A stretch of 14,134 nt of DNA. Source: a bacterium. GTDB lineage: Bacteria > Desulfobacterota > Anaeroferrophillalia > Anaeroferrophillales > Tharpellaceae. The stretch lies in assembly GCA_029935295.1 (NCBI GenBank), contig JAOZKP010000042.1:1-14134 (forward strand), in the 5' to 3' direction. The notes below the pieces were generated by a model. It was not told the DNA's origin and made no database searches. It saw nothing but the letters and a program-made list of their open reading frames with translations. The position numbers and the translations under genes are program-made. Shown here in pieces: positions 1-6,641 of this stretch (position 1 is the stretch's first letter; each line of letters begins with the position of its first letter).

Positions 1-86
1 TCGAGCATTATTTAGAAAAAATAACGAAGAGCTGGGGGAAAAGAGCATTCTCGGATAGCCTCCTGGTGTAGGATCAGGCTAATTTC

Positions 87-114
87 TTGACAATTGCGTT
101 TTTTATGTTATATA
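87..114 (+). promoter_or_regulatory. Candidate sigma-70 promoter of the arsR-octaheme cytochrome operon
   Basis: A perfect -35 box TTGACA lies at 87-92. A -10-like TATATA lies at 109-114 after a 16-bp spacer. The start codon at 183 is about 60 bp further on, leaving room for a leader. The -10 box sits inside an imperfect palindrome (109-126), which suits repression by the ArsR-family product. This is pattern matching only; no transcription start is known. Bases 1-86 contain no gene or other signal that I can support. Confidence 0.5.
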
Positions 115-126
115 CAATTGCATATA
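109..126. promoter_or_regulatory. Candidate ArsR-type operator (imperfect palindrome over the -10 box)
   Basis: TATATACAATTGCATATA is an 18-bp palindrome centred on CAATTG with a single mismatched pair. It overlaps a second perfect palindrome, GCATATATGC, at 120-129. The heptamer CAATTGC at its core also occurs at 91-97, exactly 24 bp upstream and overlapping the -35 box. ArsR/SmtB-family dimers typically bind AT-rich palindromes over their own promoters, so an autoregulatory operator is the natural reading. The binding itself is inferred. Confidence 0.45.
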
Positions 127-182
127 TGCTTAATTGTTTAATCGTTACTTTAGGGTGAGATAGAAAAAAGGCACTTACGATT

Positions 183-518
183 ATGGTTGATTTTGAGCAA
201 AGTAAAATTCGGAAAAATGATTTGGTAGCTCTGCACGCCTCTTTCTGCACCATCTTCTCGTCACCGACCAGATTGAAAATTATGGATCTTCTTGGTGAAA
301 GTGAGATGTCTGTCGGAGCTCTGGCCGAGCAGCTTGAAGTTTCAATGGCGAATGTTTCACAGCATCTGCGGCTGATGCGGGATCAGGGGGCACTGCAATT
401 TCGACGTGACGGTAAGACGGTCTATTACCGGGTGGCAAATCAGAAATTTTTTGAGGGGATTATGAAGGTACGTGAGGGCTTACTTGAGGAGCTGCACAAT
501 AAAGGAGGGTTGGGCTGA
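183..518 (+). CDS. ArsR-family winged-helix transcriptional regulator
   Basis: This 111-residue protein has the size and layout of ArsR/SmtB repressors. An N-terminal helix contains the usual S-P-T-R-L-K-I family motif (about residues 27-33). A helix-turn-helix spans about residues 42-66, with SMANVSQHLRLMRDQG as the recognition helix. A beta-wing, RRDGKTVYYRV, follows at about 74-84. The classical metal-binding CVC motif is absent, and the only cysteine is Cys22, so neither a metal thiolate site nor an intramolecular disulfide is evident. The ligand is therefore unknown. The gene is first in the operon, and its TGA overlaps the ATG of the octaheme cytochrome gene (TGATG at 516-520). It probably represses its own operon through the palindrome at 109-126. 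The start is preceded by only a weak AAAAGG about 11 nt away. Confidence 0.85.
   Translation: MVDFEQSKIRKNDLVALHASFCTIFSSPTRLKIMDLLGESEMSVGALAEQLEVSMANVSQHLRLMRDQGALQFRRDGKTVYYRVANQKFFEGIMKVREGLLEELHNKGGLG
501..509 (+). promoter_or_regulatory. Strong ribosome binding site of the octaheme cytochrome gene
   Basis: AAAGGAGGG lies inside the 3' end of the regulator gene, about 8 nt before the ATG at 518. It supports the start of the cytochrome gene and shows that this gene is translated in its own right rather than being a remnant. Confidence 0.7.
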
Positions 519-2134
519 TGCAAAAACGATATTTAATGGTGTTGTTTGCCGCTCTTTTGGCACTGATCGGCAGTTTGCCGGGAACAGTGCCGGCTGAAGA
601 GATATCTGCGAATGTTGTCCTGACATCACTGTCCACGGCTGATCACAGTCGTTTTCAGGAGCTTGATCGTCAGTTTGTTTCTGGACCGGAGGTGACTAAG
701 GCTTGTCTCAAATGTCATAATCTGGCCGCTTCCCAGTTTCATGATACGATCCACTGGACCTGGAATGGGCGAAAAACTGATAATAAGGGTGAAGGTAAGG
801 TCAAAACCCTCAATAATTTCTGAATTTCCCCCCAATCAAACTGGTGCAGGTGCACCAGCTGTCATGCAGGTTATGGTTGGAAAGAGAAGAGTTTTGATTT
901 TACGTCTCAGGAACGGGTTGATTGTCTGATTTGTCATGATACCACTAAGAACTATCGTAAATTTCCCAGCGCCTGCGGCGACCCCGCTTATAAGGAAAGG
1001 AAATTCGGTAAAAAGGTTTTCCCGGCAGTCGATCTGCGCGAAGTTGCCCGCAAGGTTGGCAAAACCAGTCGTACAACCTGCGGCCGTTGTCATTTTTATG
1101 GCGGTGGCGGAGACGGGGTTAAACACGGAGATCTTGATTCCTCACTTTTAAAGGCGAGTAAAGACCTTGATGTGCACATGGATGTTAAGGGGTTAAACTA
1201 CTCCTGCAGTACCTGCCATGTTACTAAAACCCATAAAATATCCGGGCGTTATTATTCCCGGCCGGCCCCTAACAAGCATCAATTTGCTCTGCCGGCAGAT
1301 GATGGAGAACGCTTGGCCTGTGAATCCTGCCATGGCCCAGTGCCGCACAAGAAAAATGAAATTTTGAACCACCATACTGACAAGGTTGCCTGTCAGAGTT
1401 GCCATGTCCCGCGCTATGCCCGTGGCGGGGTGTTTACCAAAGTCGGTTGGGACTGGAGCAGCGCCGGCAAGTTTACTGCTGATGGCAAAGCGATTGTTAA
1501 AAAAGATAAATCCGGCAATCTGATTTATCATAGTAAAAAAGGTGATATGCGCTGGGCTGAAAATGTGGTGCCGGAATATTTCTGGTATAACGGTGGCATG
1601 AGTTACCTGCGCGAAGGTGATAAAATTCAGTCGTCAACTCGGCCCTTGGAGCTTAATGCTCTAAAAGGTGATTATGCAGACAAAGATGCCCGTATTTTTC
1701 CGTTTAAGGTTATGCGCGGCAATCAGCCTTTTGATCCGGTTGAACTTACTCTGCTGGCGCCATATCTTTTCGGTAAGAAGGGCACCGGAGCCTACTGGGT
1801 AGATTACGACTGGGTTAAGGCTTGTGATATCGGCATGCGTGAGGCCGGTCTGCCTTTCAGCGGTAAAGTCGATTTTATTGAAACTGCAATGTATTGGCCG
1901 ATAACCCATATGGTCGCCCCGAAAGAGAAATCGGTAAAGTGTGAGGAGTGTCATCGCCGGAGTGATGGCCGCCTGGAAAATTTAAAAGGTTTTTATCTGC
2001 CCGGGCGTGATCGATGGCAGTTTCTTGATAATTTGGGATGGGTGTTGCTGGGCCTGACAATCCTGGCTCTGCTGCTGCATGCCGGTCTGCGTTTTGTCAG
2101 CTCCTCCCGCCGAGAAGATGGAGGTAAGTCATGA
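518..2134 (+). CDS. otr: Octaheme c-type cytochrome, tetrathionate reductase (OTR) family, probable selenoprotein (TGA at codon 102)
   Basis: Read through one in-frame TGA, this gene encodes 538 residues. The parts on either side (518-820 and 824-2134) are in the same frame with no other stop. It has a Sec signal peptide (about 1-26) and eight CxxCH haem motifs starting at residues 63, 112, 136, 188, 230, 268, 292 and 475. A C-terminal membrane segment lies at about 504-527, so it is a periplasmic, membrane-anchored enzyme. OTR-family enzymes reduce tetrathionate, and also nitrite and hydroxylamine in vitro. From memory of the Shewanella OTR structure, active-site residues are Asn61, Cys64, Asp150 and the haem ligand Lys153. 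Here the pattern N-N-F-[TGA] gives N-x-x-U at 99-102, and D199-G-V-K202 gives D-x-x-K. The TGA thus falls on the active-site cysteine, and a SECIS-like hairpin follows. The alternative is a Cys-codon (TGT/TGC) to TGA nonsense mutation. The ATGA overlap with the next gene indicates coupled translation of full-length product. Confidence 0.85.
821..823 (+). other. In-frame TGA, probable selenocysteine codon (residue 102)
   Basis: TGA follows codons for Asn-Asn-Phe and precedes Ile-Ser. In the family as I recall it, this stretch reads NNFC or NNYC, so Sec would replace a catalytic-pocket cysteine, the commonest way new selenoproteins are recognised. Termination here would leave a 101-residue fragment with one haem motif. 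The frame is unbroken on both sides, so an indel error is not the explanation. Only a point mutation or a sequencing substitution could imitate it. Confidence 0.8.
841..858 (+). promoter_or_regulatory. SECIS-like hairpin downstream of the TGA
   Basis: CTGGTGCAGGTGCACCAG folds as a perfect 7-bp stem (841-847 with 852-858) closed by the tetraloop AGGU (848-851). There are 17 nt between the TGA and the stem and 24 nt between the TGA and the loop. Bacterial SECIS elements are stem-loops soon after the UGA with a G among the first loop bases, and both conditions hold. The E. coli fdhF apical region, as I recall it, reads GGUUGCAGGUCUGCACC. This hairpin has GGUGCAGGUGCACC, lacking only the bulged U and the CU of the loop. 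It also overlaps the codons of the second haem motif. Confidence 0.75.
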
Positions 2135-2733
2135 AAGTAAAAATTCATCTTTATACCCGTTTTGAACGTTTCTGGCACTGGTTTCAGGCCTTTCTGATTA
2201 TATTTCTGATGGTTACCGGCTTTGAAGTTCATGGCAGCCTCAGACTGTTTGGTTATGATGATGCCTGTAACTTGCATAATCTTGCCGGCTGGACTCTGTT
2301 GATTCTCACGGCATTTGCGATATTCTGGCACTTGACTACTGGACAGTGGCGTAATTATCAGCCGACTTTCTGTAACCTGAAAAAAATCGGTAATTATTAT
2401 CTCTGTGGGATGATGCGGGGCGAATCGCATCCATTTCATAAAACTCCAGAGCGCAAGCTTAATCCCCTGCAGGCGCTTTCATATCTTTTTTTAAAGGTAG
2501 TAATGCTGCCGCTGCAGTTGATTTCAGGGCTTCTCTATTATTACTATAATGATTGGGTCAGTTGGGGGTTGGCCACGCGACTTGACGGAGTTGCGCTGCT
2601 GCATACGGCGATGGCTTTTGTTTTACTTCTCTTTTTGGTCGTTCATATCTATCTGACCACCACCGGTGGCAGTTTGGTTTCTTATACGTTGGCGATGATC
2701 ACCGGTTGGGAAGAGATAGAGGAGAATGTTTGA
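2131..2733 (+). CDS. Cytochrome b561-type membrane subunit (PhsC-like), quinol oxidase partner of the octaheme cytochrome
   Basis: This 200-residue membrane protein has four predicted transmembrane helices, at about residues 13-34, 51-70, 109-136 and 152-178. Histidines suited to bind two b haems include His16 (FWHWFQ), His34, His49, His67 (FWHLTTGQWRNY), His158 and His172 (VVHIYL). This matches the cytochrome b561 / thiosulfate reductase cytochrome b family, which oxidises membrane quinol and passes electrons to a periplasmic partner. Its ATG overlaps the stop of the octaheme gene as ATGA, so it is very likely the dedicated electron donor of that enzyme. The short C-terminus ends GWEEIEENV. 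The family assignment is firm; the partnership is inferred from gene order. Confidence 0.88.
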   Translation: MKVKIHLYTRFERFWHWFQAFLIIFLMVTGFEVHGSLRLFGYDDACNLHNLAGWTLLILTAFAIFWHLTTGQWRNYQPTFCNLKKIGNYYLCGMMRGESHPFHKTPERKLNPLQALSYLFLKVVMLPLQLISGLLYYYYNDWVSWGLATRLDGVALLHTAMAFVLLLFLVVHIYLTTTGGSLVSYTLAMITGWEEIEENV

Positions 2734-2767
2734 AGTTGAATATTTGAAAAAGCGGTCTATTCGCCGA

Positions 2768-2796
2768 TTGATTTAGCTGCTTCATAATGATATAAA
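2768..2796 (+). promoter_or_regulatory. Candidate sigma-70 promoter of the transketolase operon
   Basis: TTGATT at 2768-2773 and TATAAA at 2791-2796 are separated by 17 bp, in the 145-bp gap between the cytochrome b gene and transketolase. A second, weaker possibility is TTGAAA (2811-2816) with TACAAT (2832-2837) at 15 bp. I saw no convincing terminator for the preceding operon in this gap, so read-through is possible. Confidence 0.4.
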
Positions 2797-2878
2797 GCCT
2801 CCTTGTCGAATTGAAAAAGAGATTATTTTTGTACAATTTTAAATAAGTTACTTTTAAATTTTGGAGGTTGTAAGGCGG

Positions 2879-4879
2879 ATGTCTGTGAATCTGGAAGAAA
2901 AATGTATTAATACGATCCGTTTTCTGGCGGTCGATATGGTCGATAAGGCAAATTCCGGGCATCCGGGAATGCCGATGGGGGCGGCGGCGATGGCACATAC
3001 CCTCTGGAGCCGTTTTCTGAAACAGAATCCGGAAAATCCAACCTGGCCTGACCGCGATCGTTTTATTCTCTCTGCCGGGCACGGTTCGGCTCTGCTCTAT
3101 GCGTTGCTTCATTTGAGCGGTTTTGAACTGACCCTGGAAGATCTTAAAAATTTTCGTCAGAAAAACAGCTTGACTCCGGGACATCCTGAATATCGTCATA
3201 CCCCGGGTGTAGAAACTACAACCGGGCCTCTTGGTCAGGGACTGGCGACCGGGGTCGGTATGGCGATGGCTGAGAGATCACTGGCGGCAGCTTTTAATCG
3301 CCCCGGCTTTAATGTGGTTGATCATTTTACTTTTGGCATTGTCGGTGACGGCGATCTGATGGAGGGGCTTTCCCATGAAGCCGCTTCTTTGGCTGGAAAC
3401 CTGAAATTGGGTAAGCTGATTTTTCTTTATGATGACAATCATATTTCAATCGAAGGTGATACTGAAATAACTTTTACTGAAGATCGGGCCGCTCGTTTCC
3501 GGGCCTACGGCTGGCAGGTACTTGAGGTTGCGGATGGTAACGATTGTGTCGCAATTGCCGAGGCTCTTGCCAGTGCCCGGGAAGATCTCGAACATCCAAC
3601 CCTGATTGCGGTGCGTACCCACATCGGCTTTGGTAGCCCGGCACAGCAGGATAGTGCCGGTGCACACGGTGCTCCTTTAGGCGCGGCCGAGACGGTGAAT
3701 GCCAAAAACAACCTCGGCTTTCCCTCAGACGACAGCTTTCTTGTAGAAGATGATGTTTATGCTGTCTATCAGGAAGTAAAAGAGGCCGGCTCAAAAAGTG
3801 ACGCCCAGTGGGCGAAGATGATGGTTGCCTATAAAGCCCAGTTTCCGGAACTTATGGCTGAATGGGAACGGCGTCTGGCGGGTGAACTGCCACTGGACTG
3901 GGAGAAATCCCTGCCCCTGTTTCCGGTTGATGAGAAAGGTGTGGCCACTCGCTCAGTTTCAGGAAAAATGATCAATCTGTTAGCTGGTCTTTTACCGGAG
4001 TTGCTGGGCGGTTCAGCTGATCTTGGTCCTTCCAATAAAACTTTAATCGATGCGGCTGAAGATTTTGTGGCTCCCGGTTTTGCCGGACGCAATATCCATT
4101 TCGGAGTGCGCGAACATGCGATGGGCGCAATTCTTAATGGTCTGGCATTGCATAGAGGTCTGCGGGTTTTCGGTGGGACATTTCTGGTTTTCTGCGACTA
4201 TATGAAACCGGCCATTCGTCTGGCGGCGATGATGGGACTGCCGGTAATTTATGTTTTTACCCATGACAGTATCGGTGTCGGTGAAGATGGGCCAACCCAT
4301 CAGCCGATTGAACATCTTGCCAGTTTGCGGGTAATTCCCAATCTCAATGTTATGCGGCCGGCCGATGCCAACGAGACGGTTGCGGCCTGGGCCGAAGCTT
4401 TGAAACGTCAGGATGGTCCGACAGCACTTATTCTGACCCGGCAAAATGTACCAACTTTATCGGCTGTGGTTGATAGCGCCGTTCGAAATGTGCATCGGGG
4501 GGCTTATGTTGTCGGTGAAGATCTGCGTGATGCCGATTTGACTCTGATTGCTACGGGGTCGGAGTTGTCGCTTGCAGTCAGAGCGGCAGAGATGCTTAAA
4601 TCCAGCGGCATCAGCACCCGGGTTGTGAGTATGCCTTGCTGGGCCATGTTTGACCGTCAGTCAAAGGCTTATCGCAACCAGGTTCTGCCTCCCGGCGGTC
4701 GGCGACTGGCGATTGAAGCTGGTGCTTCAATGGGGTGGCATCGCTACCTCGGAGATAAAGGTGATATTATTGCCATTGATCACTATGGTGCTTCAGCGCC
4801 GGCACCTGAGTTGTTCGAGGATTTTAAGATTACCGCAGGAGAGATCGTGCGTCGGGCTCAGGCACTGTGCCGGGGATAG
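2879..4879 (+). CDS. tkt: Transketolase
   Basis: Transketolase is a thiamine diphosphate and Mg-dependent enzyme that moves two-carbon ketol units between sugar phosphates in the pentose phosphate pathway. The 666-residue length is normal for the bacterial TktA type. Visible signatures are the N-terminal SGHPGMPMGAAAMAH (about 26-40), TTGPLGQGLA (114-123), the cofactor motif GDGDLMEG (156-163) with the downstream Asn187, and GVREHAMG with the catalytic glutamate at 412. DSIGVGEDGPTHQP follows later. I chose the ATG at 2879 over an in-frame TTG at 2861 because GGAGG (2863-2867) is then placed as a ribosome binding site and homologues start near MSVN. It is the first of three carbon-metabolism genes, followed after 8 nt by the isomerase. 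Confidence 0.95.
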   Translation: MSVNLEEKCINTIRFLAVDMVDKANSGHPGMPMGAAAMAHTLWSRFLKQNPENPTWPDRDRFILSAGHGSALLYALLHLSGFELTLEDLKNFRQKNSLTPGHPEYRHTPGVETTTGPLGQGLATGVGMAMAERSLAAAFNRPGFNVVDHFTFGIVGDGDLMEGLSHEAASLAGNLKLGKLIFLYDDNHISIEGDTEITFTEDRAARFRAYGWQVLEVADGNDCVAIAEALASAREDLEHPTLIAVRTHIGFGSPAQQDSAGAHGAPLGAAETVNAKNNLGFPSDDSFLVEDDVYAVYQEVKEAGSKSDAQWAKMMVAYKAQFPELMAEWERRLAGELPLDWEKSLPLFPVDEKGVATRSVSGKMINLLAGLLPELLGGSADLGPSNKTLIDAAEDFVAPGFAGRNIHFGVREHAMGAILNGLALHRGLRVFGGTFLVFCDYMKPAIRLAAMMGLPVIYVFTHDSIGVGEDGPTHQPIEHLASLRVIPNLNVMRPADANETVAAWAEALKRQDGPTALILTRQNVPTLSAVVDSAVRNVHRGAYVVGEDLRDADLTLIATGSELSLAVRAAEMLKSSGISTRVVSMPCWAMFDRQSKAYRNQVLPPGGRRLAIEAGASMGWHRYLGDKGDIIAIDHYGASAPAPELFEDFKITAGEIVRRAQALCRG

Positions 4880-4887
4880 GTTTTAAG

Positions 4888-6636
4888 ATGAAATCTTTGG
4901 ATTTACATTTAAATGATATGATTATCAATGCCGGATCGGGCTTGTCAGCTTGGCAGGAGCGTCTAACGGTTTGGGGTGATGTAAATCTCGGGGAGCGGAT
5001 CTGGCAGCGGGATGGTCGGGTCTGGGATGAGACCCTGGCACCCGGGGCTCAGGTTCAGGAACTGACAAACCGGCTTGACTGGCTCGAGTTGCCGGAAACG
5101 ATGGCCGGTTCAGTTGTTGAGATTAACTCTTTTACTGATGAAGTTATTGCGGCCGGTTTCAGCCGGGTAGTGGTTCTCGGAATGGGGGGGAGCAGTCTTA
5201 TTGCCGAAGTCTGGGCTGAGATTTTTTCCGTCAAGCCGGGTTTCCTGTCGGTTACAATTCTTGACAGCACCCACCCTTTAAGTGTTTCTCGAATTGCGGT
5301 ATCCGGTGAGCTTGCAACCACACTTTTTCTGGTGGCAAGTAAGTCGGGCGGGACGCTTGAGACCCTCTCTTTTTTTAACTATTTCTATCATCAAATCTCC
5401 GAGATTAAAGATAATCCCGGAGATAATTTCGTTGCCTTAACTGATCCGGGATCAAAGTTAGAGGCGCTGGCGTTTGAAAAAGGTTTTCGTAAGGTTTTCT
5501 CAACCCCGGCTGCGGTCGGGGGGCGTTTTTCAGCGCTGACTTTTTTCGGCCTGCTCCCGGCAGCCATGCAGGGGGTGTCGATTGTGGATATTTTACAATC
5601 GGCTCAAAATATATCTAAAGCCTGTGCCGCAGATATTCCTGCAATCCAAAATCCAGCACTTAAGCTGGGCGGTTTTTTGGGTGAGATGGTGCTTGCCGGA
5701 CGGGATAAACTGATTCTGGTTTTATCTCCGTCATTAAGGCCGTTTGCAGTCTGGATTGAACAGCTTGTCGCCGAAAGTACCGGAAAATCCGGATTTGGAC
5801 TGGTGCCGGTTATTGTTAATGAGAGTGATGACCTGCCGTTGCGTGACCATAATGATTGTGTTACTCAGGACTCTGTATATCTCTTCCTGCAGCTTGAGAA
5901 TGATGACAATACAGTTTTTGATCAGTTTTTGACTAAGATTCAGAATCTGCGAGAACCCCTCGTCTTAATTAAATTGGCCGATAAAGTAGGAATTGGGCAA
6001 GAGATATGGCGCTTCGAGATGGCAACTGCCGCAATCGGTGCCGTTCTCAAGATCAATCCTTTCGATCAGCCCGATGTTGAAGCAGCTAAAATTGGTGCTC
6101 GCCAGGCAATGGCGGCTTGGCAGGAAAACGGTAAATTACCGGAACCTGAAAGGCTGGTTGACGGGGATAATCTCAAAATCAGTGGCAGTCACCATTTTGG
6201 TGAGGTTAATGGTCTTGACAGTGCTCTTTCAAGCTTCGTTGAGAAGGTGCAGCCCGGTGACTATATTGCAGTTATGGTCTATCTGCCGCAGACGGAATCT
6301 TTGGTACAGGTTCTGCAAAATTTACGTATGATATTACAATCTCGCTGTCAGGTGCCGGTAACTTTAGGTTTCGGCCCGCGTTTCTTGCATTCGACCGGTC
6401 AGCTGCATAAGGGTGACGGCAATCACGGTCTCTTTTTGCAGATAAACGGCAATTTGAGAAAAGATTTGCAACTTCCCGGCAGTGATTATAGTTTTGCCAC
6501 TTTGATTGCCGCTCAGGCTCAGGGTGATTATGAGGCTCTGTTGAGTCGCGGGCGCCGGATCTTGGCGCTTGACTGGAAGTCAACTGAAGTTGAGTCAGAG
6601 CTGGCGTCCATCGTCGAGAAGCTTAAAAGTAGTTAA
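4888..6636 (+). CDS. pgi: Glucose-6-phosphate isomerase, stand-alone form of the transaldolase-Pgi fusion type
   Basis: The protein interconverts glucose 6-phosphate and fructose 6-phosphate. Its 582 residues contain VVVLGMGGSSL (95-104), the SIS-type phosphate-binding segment VASKSGGTLETL (149-160), the Pgi signature GGRFSALTFFGLLP (211-224), and a catalytic-glutamate region AESTGKSGFG (295-304). The C-terminal segment GPRFLHSTGQLHKGD (496-510) is, in my experience, typical of the Pgi half of bifunctional transaldolase/Pgi proteins rather than of E. coli Pgi. No transaldolase domain is present here and no transaldolase gene lies in the window. I prefer the ATG at 4888, just after the transketolase stop; a GTG at 4867 would overlap that gene by 13 nt. 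Glucokinase follows 5 nt after the stop, so the three genes form an operon. Confidence 0.88.
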   Translation: MKSLDLHLNDMIINAGSGLSAWQERLTVWGDVNLGERIWQRDGRVWDETLAPGAQVQELTNRLDWLELPETMAGSVVEINSFTDEVIAAGFSRVVVLGMGGSSLIAEVWAEIFSVKPGFLSVTILDSTHPLSVSRIAVSGELATTLFLVASKSGGTLETLSFFNYFYHQISEIKDNPGDNFVALTDPGSKLEALAFEKGFRKVFSTPAAVGGRFSALTFFGLLPAAMQGVSIVDILQSAQNISKACAADIPAIQNPALKLGGFLGEMVLAGRDKLILVLSPSLRPFAVWIEQLVAESTGKSGFGLVPVIVNESDDLPLRDHNDCVTQDSVYLFLQLENDDNTVFDQFLTKIQNLREPLVLIKLADKVGIGQEIWRFEMATAAIGAVLKINPFDQPDVEAAKIGARQAMAAWQENGKLPEPERLVDGDNLKISGSHHFGEVNGLDSALSSFVEKVQPGDYIAVMVYLPQTESLVQVLQNLRMILQSRCQVPVTLGFGPRFLHSTGQLHKGDGNHGLFLQINGNLRKDLQLPGSDYSFATLIAAQAQGDYEALLSRGRRILALDWKSTEVESELASIVEKLKSS

Positions 6637-6641
6637 AATGT

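Noticed and set aside
57..80. Inverted repeat AGCCT/AGGCT as a terminator of an upstream gene
   Set aside because: Only about 5 bp pair cleanly around a long loop and there is no T-run after it.
626..1126. Minus-strand and +1 open frames across the cytochrome gene (626-835, 741-929, 836-1126, 936-1151)
   Set aside because: They lie within the haem-motif-bearing coding frame, have no ribosome binding sites and encode no recognisable protein; they are shadows of the octaheme gene.
518..2134. Pseudogene or two separate cytochrome genes split at 823
   Set aside because: The frame is identical on both sides, no ribosome binding site precedes the GTG at 1172, 116 sense codons with three haem motifs lie between the TGA and that GTG, and a SECIS-like hairpin follows the TGA. 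A frameshift is excluded; a point nonsense mutation is possible but less likely.
2861..2881. Transketolase starting at TTG 2861
   Set aside because: This would place the start on top of the ribosome binding site GGAGG; the ATG at 2879 has correct spacing and fits the family's N-terminus.
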